Shown: piece after piece, positions 11,331-24,100 of the stretch
Numbering within the stretch: the first letter of the stretch is position 1
Layout: each line of letters starts with the position of its first letter
Translations under genes and position numbers: made by a program
Notes under the pieces: model-generated
Told to the model about the DNA's origin: nothing
Databases searched by the model: none
What the model saw: the letters and a program-made list of their open reading frames with translations, nothing else
Assembly (NCBI GenBank): GCA_008360955.1
Contig: LUCM01011240.1
Location: 1 to 64,000 of the forward strand
Source of the DNA: Fasciolopsis buskii
Lineage: Eukaryota > Platyhelminthes > Trematoda > Plagiorchiida > Fasciolidae
Direction: 5' to 3'
DNA: 64,000 nucleotides

Positions 11331-13690
11331 TTCGAACATCCTCTATTCATTATATAGGGTGAGTATTCAACCTCAATTAATTAATTAACTTCCTCTCCTC
11401 GTTGCATCCAGTTCTCAGTAACAATCACTAAGTCGACGTCCGCGGTGCCGGGTTGTAACTGTGACCAATTATTACCCAAAACTTACTGCATTTGTGCAGG
11501 TCACTCTGCCGACCGTCCTTTCGGCCGCCGAAAGGAAGGGGTATCAGTTGCTTGTAACTTCGCCCGAAGTCCTCGTACATTTTACCCTATGAAAATCGAG
11601 GGCCCCACCCCCGCCCCCGTTCTTTCAGTAACATGGTATGGCGGTCACTGTTGCCTTTTTCAGACCAGACCACTTCGTTCACATACAGGCAAATTACATG
11701 CGTTGACCTTCGGTTAACCTCCCCCAACCAATCTGTGAATTCTCAGTTCGCGGCTTGCAGCCACGTTGTATCGAATCCCGGATATCCACCATTGATATCT
11801 AGAATTGAACCTGCTTATAGCTGTATCATACGGTCACGTGATAGTCTTTCATCTTGGTGATAGTTTTTCTTAGTTAGCTGTTGCCAGGTATCTGGCCGTA
11901 TGCTGCTGTGATCTCTACTAGTGCTGGCCGTAGATCTTGTCCTACCCTCCCGTACGCTGTACCCTTTTTAATATTTGCGCTTTCCCGTCCAGAGCAGATT
12001 CACCATAAGTTACCGTAACACCCTTTCCCTCTGATTCTCTTCTTTCATATGGGTCTTCAGGATCGTATGAACAAGGACGGCGCCCTGTCTGCTTCCTAGA
12101 AAAAATCTGCATTTGGTCGCTACCCACGGATGCATACCTTCGGCCTATCGGATTAAATAACTTGCGCTATTAGGCCCGACTTTTTTGACAGTATGTAACC
12201 CCTTCTTCCTTACCGGGTGGATGGTTATCCTTGCCTTCTACGTTGATCTGTAGCAGTCTGGAATCGAGGAGCCCAACTCGGCTCTCCATCTGTCTTCTGA
12301 TTACCTCGAGGTTTGTTGGTGTTTTATCTCAATATTTCCTATCACAGCAGTTCTTATGAGCTTTTTTCAAGCTGGGCAAACACGTCTTAGCTTGCCATAG
12401 GTTTCAGCTATTGTATGTTCTTCATGACGCACGCAAATGCGCTGAAAAACAGCTTGTTACATGTATCAAACCAGAACCTTGTTACCTCCCTGCCTTTCAG
12501 ACGAGTAGGCTTTACGTAGTTTCTTATCACCTCCAAAGCCGACTTATGAAACGCTAGCGTTTATTACTTTCCTGATTTATTTACCCGTCGATTATAGGCT
12601 TCCGTAAGCTGGATAAAGTAATAAAAAATGAAAAATAAGAGGGTCAAATAAGAACGTTCTATCATGAAACCTGTCTTGGGAATACTACTCATGGGAGTCA
12701 AAACGTTAAAGCATTACAGCTACCAACAACGCCGCGTTATTAACGTTTTATTGATAATGATTTTGTTCTCACTTTATTTTCTTTGTTCCTACTTTTTTCC
12801 TCACAATCCTACCTGTTACCTTATCGGATATCTTCTCCATTCTAACTGACATTTATTCTTCTAATGCATTTTTCCTTCTTTCTTGCTCTCATGCTTCACA
12901 ATGCTGATGTACCACGTTTCCCCTTGTCTTTCTGTCGAGTGTTGCGGGTTGTACAGATGTCAGAGTGACTCTGGGACAAGGCAGTAAGGTCATGTGCCGG
13001 CACTCCGGCCCAGGTTAAGCCTGGCCTTGAGTGGTCGAATTCCAGGCGGGAAAATCTGCACTTACACCCTAAAACATCCTTGTTTCCCGGGTTGTTATGA
13101 TGACACTTGAGGGCTTTTTCGGTGCTTCTTCAAAACAACTCAACTCATTCCGGACCTGAGTGCTTTTCAGTGGTTCCATAATTTTTGATCATTTCACCTC
13201 CCAATACCCTGAATGGTTGAAAAACACTTGCCTCTTTTCTTCTATTCTGTGGTTCTCCGACATCAGAGCACTTTTGCCGATTTTCCCTGCAATGCCACTG
13301 TTTCTGGTCGTCATTTATCTTCTGCTCGATACATTTACCTTCCTTTATTTTGTCTTCCCATACTTTCGTTAAGATTGCCTTAGGGACATTTCGTGTAGCC
13401 AGGGGTCAACCTAAGTTAAGGCAGAATGTTTTGCTACTGTCCAATTTTGCACTATCGCCAGCCTTGCTCGAATGTAGGCAATCAGTTGGTTTGCGTTGAT
13501 TTTTGGCTGTCACGCTCAGGAACGCGTTCGACAGGCCCGATTTAACCAAAAGAAACCTTATTTGCTCGAAACACAGAACAGATGCAGGTTACTTATTCCT
13601 TCCGATAGATCATTCATTTTGCAGTAATGTTCTCTTTTTGGTTACCTTTTAAGCCTAGCTACCAAGGCTCACTATTTTAAGCAAGGGTGC
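11331..13690. other. Mostly unassigned; possible 5' part of the preceding CR1-like element
   Basis: No domain could be placed with confidence. 12,660-12,900 and 13,160-13,372 are T-rich and give hydrophobic open frames without homology. A GC-richer block at 12,930-13,100 contains a small hairpin, CCAGGTTAAGCCTGG. The 17-mer at 12,642-12,658 also occurs at 9,374-9,390 inside the CR1-like copy. Confidence 0.35.
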
Positions 13691-15350
13691 GATCTACATA
13701 GATTCCAGCTGACGAATAGCACCACTGACTTTGCGAAGAACTTTTTCTTCCGTTATGTTTGGCAGACATTCGGCCCTCGTGTTGCTTCGAGGTTTTGAAG
13801 CGCTATCCAGAAGGCTTAAAGTGCGCGAGTGAGCGAATGGCATTATGAATCTCAGATCGGCTTCAACCGGACCATTATTTGTGTAGTCGGGCATTTTTCT
13901 TTTCTTACCCTGGTGCACTTGAGGGAAACAACCTTAACGTATCAACTCGTTTCCCGTGGATCTGACATATGCATATACAGAACACCATCGAAAATCACCT
14001 TTTTAAGTATTCTAATACTATCTCGCTTTTGTTTGGGGACAGAAGCTACACGTGAATGGCATGTTGCAGATGTGGCCCTAAATGGGCTTCTTAAGGCGCC
14101 AGTAAAACGCTTTTCCGATTCTACCGTCCTTCAAAACCCTATCGGTTGCTGCGAGCTATCCTGGCAGTTGGAGATAATGCATTTTGGATTTGAGAATGTC
14201 CTTATATAGACAGCGATGACTTTGAACATGAAAACCTTTCTGTATCTCCGTAATTTTATTAACACGTAATGTTCTGGGCCTTCCTCTGATGATATCGTCC
14301 ATCAAAGTCGTGTGTTTATCAGTGTTGAGTGGCACCTGTCAATCTGCACGCCCTCTGCGTACTTTATCCAGGCCATGCAGTTCACCACCAATCCTTGAAT
14401 TGCCTATTGGCCTCAGGCCATTGGCAAACTTGAAATCCATACTCTTCAGGTGTTTAGTCAAACTATTGACGTGGATCAGAAAAATTGGCCCCAGTATTGA
14501 TCCTCGTGGTTTATTGTTTAATGTTTAATGTGCCTCTTTCCCTGATATGAATTGTTTAAGCTCTACCTGGAGTTCGATGTGTTATATAAACGCTACATTA
14601 CTCCGCACAATGCATTGTAATCTCCCGGATTTTTGCGGCCATCAACCTGTGTTTGATTGATTCCAACGTCCCCCCGTAATCGAGATATCAGACCACTCAT
14701 TTCTTTGCACCTAGCCTCCTGGTGACCAAGTTTAAGATGCAGATGAGATGGGTTATGCACTGGTTTGTTAAAAGAAATCCCTGCCGGTTAGTGCGGAGAG
14801 GCAAGACGCTTAAATGCATCTGAGGACGTGATGCCTAAGGCTGAGTATCCTAATGCCGATCATCTTGCTGACTCATGTCAATTTCCTGGAAATCATGTCT
14901 TAACTGATCACGTTTAGCCTCCATTTCTGAGCTATATCCTTTGATGAGTTGTGTTATATCGTCGTAACGCTTGATGTATTTTGGAGTTTTCCAGAAATGC
15001 GCCATTATGTTACTATTATCCCATCAGGTGCCTTGAGAATTCTGACGTCTCCCAGCCCATCAGAGTCTGATACTCATCCAATAGTCCCTCGAGAGGGCCC
15101 TCTGTGACTGCAGCTAAACCTTAGGAATGACCAAGCAAAGTGCTTCTGACCCTGCTGATTTGGTCAACTCACCCTTCTCCGCCGCTATCGAAAGCACAGC
15201 AGAAGTGAACAGCAATGTGAACGGAATCAAATTAATGGTCAATATAGTGGCCTTTCTCTATGTTTGCTCCAGTTTCCTCCTGAACCAGCTTTTGAACTCC
15301 TCGTTGATAAGAGGAGCGCAGGTTTGGCAGGCGCTTGGTTGAAGTATTCT
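13691..15350 (-). mobile_element. CR1-like non-LTR retrotransposon, RT and C-terminal part, decayed
   Basis: The clearest piece is minus-strand 14,525-14,330. It reads PRGSILGPIFLIHVNSLTKH, then SMDFKFANGLRPIG, the GVPQGSVLGPLLF and FADD blocks of a CR1-type RT with the second aspartate pair lost (FANG). Downstream, weaker traces (TEIQKGFHVQSHRCLYKDI near 14,200) fit the thumb region, and 13,918-13,694 may be the last C-terminal part. Upstream to about 15,350 a frame with ATILTINLIPFTLLF could be earlier RT sequence, but that part is uncertain. The copy is heavily mutated. Confidence 0.65.
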
Positions 15351-17917
15351 TTGGAGCTTTATTTTGCCTCTTGGACCAACCTCCTTTCATAACTTTCCCG
15401 TGAGTTAGCTCGCACTTCCTTAGCCAAATCCAGGCTCCTTACGTATTTCGATAGTGTCTGATGTTTTCTGCTCCGACATTGTCGTCACCGTGCTCCGGCA
15501 TTTTTATCTGAGCGCCCTTCGATATGGCCCTCGAACCAGGTGGCGCACCCTTGCGCCCCATTCGCACCAGTGGAGCAAACGTGTCGATGGGGTTAATGAG
15601 GTTGCTTCTTATTTGCCCCCACTGCTGTTCTACTCCTCCATCTTTGTGGTCCCATCTTATGTCTTAGGAAGTTTCTAATATCACATCAGGATCCCGACTT
15701 AAGCTTTCCTCGAAGCTTGTTTGGCAGTCTGCATCCCCCTGCTGTGAGAAAAAAATCTCGGTGATAAGTAGTCGGTTCTCCTCAAGAGTTCTGCTCAACC
15801 ATCATAACCGAGCTATTATCAATCCTGTAGTATAATACTGATATTTTCTGACCACGCCTCCATGGGGTCCCCTCCTTCAAATGATGAAAGAACCCGCATC
15901 TGTGCGAAATTCCCGAGATGCTCCACTCCAAAGGAATCGTCGGGCGCATAATCCCTGATATGAGTGTTCTCTATGTTGACTGATTTCCCCAGTTATCTAG
16001 ACTAGCCATCCATCACCCTCGAAAGCGGCGGCTAGCCGTCTACGTACGCAGGTAGCTGTCCCTGTGGGTCTCGGCTAAACTAACTTGCGACTGGTAAGTG
16101 TTTTGCTGGATGATCCCATTTCACGTCCGTTCGTTTGTTCCAAGTAATTTTTCACCAGTACCGGCACATCAAACATTAAATCTAATCCTGTACTTGAAAT
16201 CCCCCCTTCGTATATTTGTGCGTGGTTGTTTCATCAGGCAATAATCAAGTCTCCGTAATCGCAACATCGTGGGGAGTTTCGGTCATGCCGCAGAGTTTAC
16301 TTCACCTGTTTTGCTTGCTGCAGACATTTTTATCGCAACGGGCAAACCTGGGTTAACTGACTTTCTAGGACCGTGGATGACATCAATTCAGTTATTGTCC
16401 TCTGTGGTCACGTAAGGGGTCAAAAGCGTTAAGCTTAGGAAATGCCCCCTTATTCTGGCAAATGGAATCTGAACTCTACCTATCTGTCCTTTCCGAATCC
16501 AGCGAGCGTAAAATCGACGCCTCCTCCTGAAATTCAGTGCTTCTTTAGCCCCACAACACCCTGCTGAGTTCATCCACAGACCACATGCGGCTGCACGCAG
16601 GTTTGCATAGATAAGCAACCAATGAGAACCCTAACGACAAACGGTAGAGAAACCAAAACATTCTACAGAGACGATTAGGTGGAGTGATCTGCACCAATCT
16701 TAGTGTTTTCAGTCGTCTTCATAAAATTATGGTCTGAAAATTCAACTTGAGCCCGTTTTCTTTCTGCTATGCTCTTCTTGTTGACTTCGTTCGTTTAGCC
16801 TGGGTCGGAGCCAGTTCATTAAATACGGGTAACTTTAATCTGGTTACCGTGATCCACCGAATTGCACTCACCAAGAAGTCCCACTATTACAGTAGCCCTT
16901 GATTTTCACAGTTTTTCAGTAGGGCCCACGAACTTGTACCCTTACTCCCTCTCAGTTGGACTAACTAATTGTTCGATATATATCGGCGAAGATACAATTT
17001 TGCACATTCTATTGGCTGGCGCTACAATGAAGCTAGTATGTTTATTACAAAATGCATTGTTTTCCTCCAAAGTCACCGGAACATTTGACAGTCCCCCAAT
17101 CTCTTAGCGGCTTCCAGCACTCCACCTGTCCGTCTGGGATTAGAAAACTCTGAAAAAATGGTTTTGTTATTCAACCCGCTGTCTACCCAGAATAGGAATT
17201 TTGTTCGATGTGACGTGCTAAGAAGTCTCTGCTTTCTCCAGTCCGGAACATGATAATTTTTGACTCCACCTCTTCCGATCTGCAACACTAGCCCTCTGTT
17301 TCCCGAGTTCTATGCATTTTCTCCTAAGGCAGTTTTCTTTCAAGCCTGTTTGTTCTAATCCACTCTTTCCGAGCGCTGGTCAATATTTCCAGAGTTGTTA
17401 TTTTTACTGAAACATTCGTCCTTGGAATATGTTTTGTCGCCCACGTCCTAGAGCTCACTTGATTCGACTCCGATCACCAGGGAGCAGCAATTACCTAAAG
17501 AAAATCGTGCCACTGGTTTGTCTTATGAGCTCTTTTGGTTGTCTTGCTGCTCGATCGGAGGTGCCAAAGCTTGCGGGCACCAAACTGGAAACCAGCACTA
17601 AAGAAATTCAAATTACACGCCCGTTTCCGAATGGCGTCTGGCCATGATTTCAGACGTTTTTCTCCCTACTCTTATAGTCCTGTCTTAACATGCCTACTTC
17701 CTGAATTTAACTTTACACACAGAGAAAACGACCCGGCCATATCTCATGGAAAAGATGACTAAAACCACCCAGAATCTAATAACAGGATGAACAACAATAA
17801 GTTACAGGGAAAACAACCTTCAAAAACCAATAATAGGAAACGCGAGACATTGCGTTGTGGCTATTTCTTTTAAAAAGCTTGCACAAATTTTGGGCATCAT
17901 TAATGAATTAAGATAAC
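15351..17917. other. No feature recognised
   Basis: A few short frames (for example 16,618-16,388 minus, 17,429-17,647 plus) show no motif. Part of the left side may be the decayed 5' half of the CR1-like element at 13.7-15.3 kb. Confidence 0.35.
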
Positions 17918-18076
17918 CTAGGTTCCAGCTTAGTTTTTAGTCTTGCGTTTTCTCTTGTTCTCAGGGCTTTTGCACGTCTAGTTTCAGCCCTCTGGACAGT
18001 ATTACAAAGAAAATTAGACCTGTTATTTAAATCTCGCAGCGAAGAAAGGGCACTACTTGAGCCTTCTGTTTTACAC
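17918..18076 (-). CDS. Candidate internal exon, basic protein segment
   Basis: On the minus strand a pyrimidine-rich acceptor ending CTTTCCCATAG precedes base 18,076, and a donor CCTAG|GTTATC follows base 17,918. This gives a 159-base exon with phase 2 at both ends. The encoded stretch is polar and strongly basic towards its end, including RRAKALRTRENARLKTKLEP, which could be a helical or nuclear-localisation segment. Composition and the two splice signals suggest coding sequence. I do not recognise the family, and no partner exons could be placed, so this may be chance. Confidence 0.3.
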
Positions 18077-21000
18077 CTATGGGAAAGTAGTATCCAATGC
18101 GTAAATACACACATAAGAGGAAGAATAACCTACCAGTTATAACTGCGCAAAATCATATCTTGATTTTCGTTTTACTCAGATATTTCCGTTTTACTTTATT
18201 GTTTCGTTTTTTGGAGACGGGCTAATTTGAACTCCAATCCAAAAGCTTATCCAGCTTAAATTTTAGGTTTTTGTTCTTTGTCGCGGTAACTCCCTAGAGC
18301 ATGGTTGTGAGCTGAGTCGATTTGATGGATAGGATGTGTCATCCTCACGTCCGTTCCAAGCTGACACGGGAGCGAATTTTGAGGGTTCAATGAGGAACTC
18401 CAGATTGGAAAGCACGGAAAACTCATTAGCCCGAAATTCTAAAACCAGCCTTATTCTGAGAATTTCCGATGGGTTTGGGGCATGATAGATCAGATGCTGT
18501 CGACGTGGCTCATCAGAAGTTCCTCGAACTTGTATCCTGACCTTTCCTACGCACACAAAAATATATCGACATCTGTTGCTTAACCGAATATAAACTTTGA
18601 ACAGCTGATTTGGTTAGAAGGTGAAACTAGGTGCCCTACAAAAGGGAGGAATTCTGGAACCTTAAAACAGCTAAAAGATTTAAGGTTGGGGCGGCAGGTT
18701 CCGGTTCTTAAACTGTCTTACCACTAGAAATATGGAATGGCACAGCAAAAAGTGAGAAGGGGACCGAATCTACTAATATAAGAGAAGTCGCTGTTAGCGA
18801 TGTCGTGCCAGTCGCCATGGGCTAATGAGTGATAGAGGTGATACGAAATCGGGCAGATGGTTACTGGCTGAAAACATCGGGGATGAGGCAAAGATTAATG
18901 TCAGGTTTTCTACTGAAGTTGGATCTGACGTGTAATTTGGCAACTTTTTGGGCAGGAATTCCTCTAGTGGCTCCTGAGGGGGGGGGTCTGGGCTGAAATG
19001 AAAATTTATTGAGGGGGCTTAAAATTGGAAGACTGTAAAGCAAGAATAAATCACCCGATGCGCCATACCTTTAAGGGATATGGGTCAAAAAATGCAGCCA
19101 AGACTAATTTTAGAAATAGAGAAGAACATGCAACGCTTTGTTAACAAATCTATGTAATCCTGGAAAATGCCAGTTGCGTAACAGTCGAAACTGCATTGTT
19201 TGGCTACGGTGTTCAGGAAAACGAGAAATTGTGTACCCTTCTCGCAAGATTTTCAGTAAAATGGTGGGGTTATTTTAAAGTCGGAAAAAAACCTTTCGGC
19301 GGCGATTTGCCAGTGGTTGGAAAGAGATTGCATGCTATCTTTCTAGAAGTCTCACGCCATGCAGCGATCTACTTTCGGCCGGTTGGTGCTTTTGACTTAA
19401 ATAACGGGTTGACAAGCGCACTTTCGAATAAGATGCCGTAGGATTTGACATGGTTTGCGTTGTGGTTTCAAGGGACTGACCAAAGCTTGATCCTAGTTGT
19501 AGTCTTTCGGGTGAGCCTTTCTTGTATGGCCGACAACGCCAAGCCGTCCATCTATATACCAATGCTGGAGGGAAGGAAGGGACTCAGATCATTCATACTG
19601 GCTATAAAACAATAGGGGTCAAATAAATGAGCCTTGCATAGCGCCCTATGAGATTGGAAAATGTTTGATGATATTGCCCATCTTAGCGACAGAACCGGAG
19701 CCACTAAGAGCCAGGCAGAACAGCGGGCCTGGGATCTAAAATGCCTGAAGCCATTTACCGTAGTGGAGCAGGCATAACTTCACAGAAGGCTTTCCCATTC
19801 TTCTCGAATGAAGCTTGTGAAATCTTTGTGACTGCACGTGATGTTCAGTACGATGGTTTTGCAATATCTGTATGAAAGAATTCTGTTGGGTGAATCATGA
19901 TTCGTTGATTAATAATTAGTAATACTATGGTGTATTTCTCGAAAACCCTGAGACATGCTTGACCGCATGATCAGGCGTTACAATATTATAACACAAACCA
20001 TCGAGCAGCAAAGCTCGGCGACGGAGTCAAAAAGAAGACCAAGTTAATATTGCACATGGTTACTAGCAGGTTAACATGAGTACTGTTTGGACCACTGATC
20101 TGTTTGTATGCACCAATAAGGCATATTGCAGAGGCAAAATTCCATTGCAGGACAGTGGCAAATGTCAAAATGTGTCCAAGGCTTTCAAAATTTATCAAGC
20201 TTGTGCGACTTTCGTGGAAAGTAATCTGCGAAACCGAATGCCATTCAGTCACGGGTGACGGATAAAAGTTTACAAACGAATTGGGAAAAGACTGGGTAGG
20301 CAATGACAGAATAAAATCAGAATTGGGATGGATTCTAAAGGTGGCCTCTGCAACCAAGAAAATAAAAAGGTCCGTTTGGAAGTGTGAAGTAGAGCAGAGC
20401 ACTAACATGCATGATGATAAAACATTTCTTGAGGGCTTTGCTACAGAAAGCGTCACTAAATGCAAGAAGGAAAATGAGGATTACTGTGCATTATGTTGAA
20501 TAGGTTATCCATTGGCAATGTGAAATGAGGCAGGATCTTTTCGGCTCCTTTCATTGAGGGAGCAGATTGTTATTATTCCCACCGTCAATAATACCCCAGG
20601 GGAAATTGGGAAAGGTATCCGGAGGTATGATGATTGCGGAATGGCATGGTTTATATGTAGGTGATCTCGTGAAAGTTCACTGTCAATGTAATGAGCATGT
20701 TAGCTGCAGTCAGGTAAAGCTATGTAGCGAAGGTAACAACACGGCCTGAGAAGTAAATCTCTTTGACCGACCTGAGTGGCGCATGCGATAAATCTAGGCA
20801 GTTTGAGATAATGGAGGTAACTGCAGTCTGGAGGGTGCTCCAGCAAGAGGGTTATGGTAAGTGGCAAAGACAATACCAAAAGTTAAAATGTTCGAAAATT
20901 GCGGTAGTGAATGAGAAAGCGGGGACACATCTGTGGCATTTACACATCTGCGAGTTGGACAGACTTGAGCATGGAAGTGGACCAAGGGCAGATTCACACT

Positions 21001-22590
21001 TAAAATGGTTCGAACTATTCCATTTACCCAGCGGTAAGAGATGGTTAATCTTAGATATTTTCTATGTTACACTGGTATATTAGGTTCTCTTGCGCCCTCG
21101 GATAAAGTGCTGTGGAAGGCTGAGAATAATTACAACTTGGGGTGTTGGTTAGATCTTGGGTTTGAGATAACTTGGTGAATGCGGTCGGATTGCTAGCTAA
21201 GGTACTCATTTGGGCCCTGGAAAATGCGAGGGTTAACAGGATGAGAGAATTCCAAAAGAATGCGAAGACAGGCGAAGTTAATGAGAAAACTAAAATTAAG
21301 TCCGTTGGCTGAAGGGTATGCAGGGGAAGAAATATTAAGAAAGCGGTTCGTCATCATTGACCCACAGCAATACGGCAAAAGTTCGAATGGCTGCTGTTGC
21401 CAGTAAAGTTTACTAGTAACAGAATGGATTGCGGACTAAATAGGAGGATTTGCCGCCAGCCGGTTTAAAATGAACAATATTGGTAAAATGATGGCACTTT
21501 TCGATTTTAGATACGTGGTAGTAATTGTGCACCCGCGAAAGAAAAAATGTAGCGACGAGGATGTAATGGAGTTTGAATGTGATTCGACGGCTGTTGTAAT
21601 TTGAAAGTGATAATATTTGTAGAAGACGTGGGCATATGTTTCTGGCCTGCATATGAGAGACAGGGGAGTTGGGATGGAAACTTCAATGAGGGGAACATAG
21701 ATACATGTGAAGAGCCTGGTGCGCTGATACCCCATCGAGTCTACTCCGTAAAACTAGGGCATGTCGGACGAACACGGTCATAATGGGGTTTTGCCTTTGG
21801 CAGGATTGGGTCTAGGCTGATGAGCGACGAACCAAATGCTGAAGGTTGCCCATTTCCCTCTAAGCCCGGTAATAATTATTTGCATTTATTTTTTTCTAAC
21901 AGAGTAGTGCCTGAGCCCATATAGGAACTTCCCATAGCTCCCCCGCCCGATCATGATTTTCCGCGCATTGACAACTTTTTCACAACTGCGAGGGGTGTAC
22001 TATTTTCCTACCATCTTAAGCCATGGCCTGTTGCTTTCGCGGAGGGGTTTTCACCGCAAAGTGCTGTGGAAACGGAAAGAAGGAATATGGAATAACACTG
22101 AGGAGCCAAACAGGTGTTGTGAAACACGTGCCGGGTGCATGGACGAAGCCATCACAAAGCCTGATCGCGTTTCCTGTCTCGCACAGCGCCGTTTAGGTAG
22201 GTTAAGCAAAAGAAAAGTAACCTATAATGAAGAGGACGATCCGTCGTTGTTATATGGTCAAAAGACTAAGAGGTGTAAAGGCAAACGAGACATGTTCCAA
22301 GTCACGGGACGACAAGCAGTAAAAGAAGGATGCGAATGGAAGCTCTTGGGACAAGGAAATTACACTGCTTCTTTAAAGGGAAGTGTGACTGGCCGAGGAC
22401 GGCAGGATTGAAATAAATGAGATAGGGCGTTGAATTGCATGACACGGCAATCTCCTACCTATGTCCGTTGCCATGTTGCGGTAGAAGAGAGAGTCAGCGC
22501 GGGTTTTACAAATAAATGGCTAACTCAAAAGCACTTGCTCTTCCGAGATGTGGGTGTTGGTTAGTTGAAGAGCTTGGGTGGCGCTTAGGT
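18077..22590. other. No feature recognised; several unassigned open frames
   Basis: Plus-strand frames at 20,763-21,083 (106 codons) and 21,953-22,411 (152 codons, basic) are the longest here. The second reads SKRKVTYNEEDDPSLLYGQK in its middle. Neither carries a domain I recognise, and neither has convincing flanking splice sites. The minus-strand 159-codon frame at 20,465-19,986 looks like chance. No retroelement motif was found on either strand. Confidence 0.3.
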
Positions 22591-22599
22591 ACGCATTCG

Positions 22600-24100
22600 G
22601 GGCCGCCTTAAAACTGAGTTGGTTCGCGTGCACCGAATGCTAATGGGATGTTTGTTCCAAGGCTTTTCATGAACAGGAAGAAAAAATAAGACCTTAAAAT
22701 GAATTTGAAAATTTCTACATCGAAGGTTGGAGGCCTGTGACGGAGAGTGCAGGGGCTGGCCAAGGAGAATACAGGCGGGCAGGGGGAGAACGAACACCTA
22801 TTCGCCAGGTCATATGGAAAAGCCGGGTTAATTTTCAGCCGCCGTAGTCAAAATAGCTCATGTTTGTGGGCTGAATAGCGTTCCTTTTCATTTCGAGTCA
22901 TCTTCCAATCTATTAGTTGCTTGGTTAATTGCCTCTGAATGCCTTCAATGAAAACCTATCCGACTTTGCCATGCTGGAGTATATAAGTGTCACACTGAAT
23001 TTGTCGAACGTAGGTTCTATAAATGCTGAGGATGCTGTCGGATAGTTTCATCGGGCGAAAAATCAAACTTCCATTACTCCTAGCTTTAGCCGACTGAATA
23101 ATTACGTGCTCTGAGGAAGTTAGAGAGGCCGATTAGTTGCGACCAAGGTGACGATTTGTGGATGTACATGCCATTGGATATCCCCGTGTCAAAATTAGAT
23201 CTTTATTTGGCAAACATCTGTACGTGAGTATTTCGCCCCTATCGGTAGAGGAGTTCATCATCCAGCAGGAGCACCAATCTTCCAAAGCAAACGAATCAAC
23301 AGGAAGTTCTCCAGGCGCAGTATCAGCCTCATTGGGCTTAAGAAAAAAGGGACACCGTGAGTTGTTGAACTTATTCCAACATTATTATACATAATGAATG
23401 ACAGGGGACTAAGTACGCTGCCCTTTAGGGTGCCACCAATAACTTGTCTGGGATTGGGGGTAATTTATCTTTCACCTTCTTTTATTTTTTTGTTTCCTTT
23501 AATAATTAAACAACAATGTACGCAAATTTTCAGGAAGGAAGCCGCTGCCAGAAAATGGCTTCCAAGTGGGGAAGTTGAACGGCTTTGGGAGGATTCGAAT
23601 CCGCGGCCCTCATGTTCAAACGTTAGGACCATATCCGTTCGGCCACCACTGACCACTGTAACATTAAAAAATACTACCATGGGCAGCCCGGGATGCATTC
23701 TGCCTTTGGAAAGTAAAGGGTTTCAAAACTTTCCATTAGCGGTGCGGCTTTCTGGCTGCCCCTTCGTTCTCCCCCTTTTCTTGATTAATCTCCTATGTCA
23801 TCCTGCTGAAACTGTTTCTCAATTTTTGTGGATCATCGTCAAGAGAGCCGTCGTCGTCCAAATACACTTGTGTGATATGTTGTGTCAAGGTTTGTCGCAA
23901 AACTGCATCAACGGGGTTTTAGCGCTAAAAAACGACACAAGTAACCCTCGCCACGCAATTCGCTTTCTCCCAAACACATTCATGGTCCCCATATCAAGTT
24001 GCGTACATCAGCCTCCACACCGAAATCAACAAACCGGCATTGAATCGGCCGCAGCTACTTTACGAATGTTGCACTTAACACTGATTTTCGTCTCAGTAAC
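22600..24100 (-). mobile_element. CR1-like non-LTR retrotransposon 3' half, interrupted by a SINE
   Basis: Minus-strand reading: a palm block GSVLSPLSFIMYNNVGISST near 23,430, followed by ALEDWCSCWMMNSSTDRGE near 23,270. TYRCLPNKDLILTRGYPMAC lies near 23,190, SASLTSSEHVIIQSAKAR near 23,090 and RTYVRQIQCDTYI near 23,000. The C-terminal end reads SPSQASNLRCRNFQIHFKVL and HEKPWNKHPISIRC (22,760-22,640). The catalytic box is unreadable. Upstream of a tRNA-like SINE at 23.5-23.7 kb, traces such as a VTCVVF segment near 23,940 may be the preceding RT part. Confidence 0.78.
23475..23690 (-). mobile_element. tRNA-derived SINE inserted in the CR1-like element
   Basis: On the minus strand a GGTGGCCGAACGG stretch resembles a polymerase III A box, and CGGATTCGAATCC about 45 bases later resembles a B box. 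A unique body follows, then an A-rich tail containing AAACAAAAAAATAAAAG, ending near 23,475. This is the head-body-tail layout of a tRNA-derived SINE. The plus-strand 242-codon frame over this region is an antisense artefact. The head resembles those of the SINEs at 45-62 kb, but the body was not shown to match. Confidence 0.65.

Noticed and set aside
9374..12658. 17-base exact repeat (GGTCAAATAAGAACGTT) at 9,374 and 12,642
   Set aside because: A match of this length is not very unlikely by chance in 64 kb and the flanks do not align.
19986..20465. 159-codon minus-strand frame
   Set aside because: No domain, no repeated residue pattern, no splice context; overlapping frames on the other strand are equally open.
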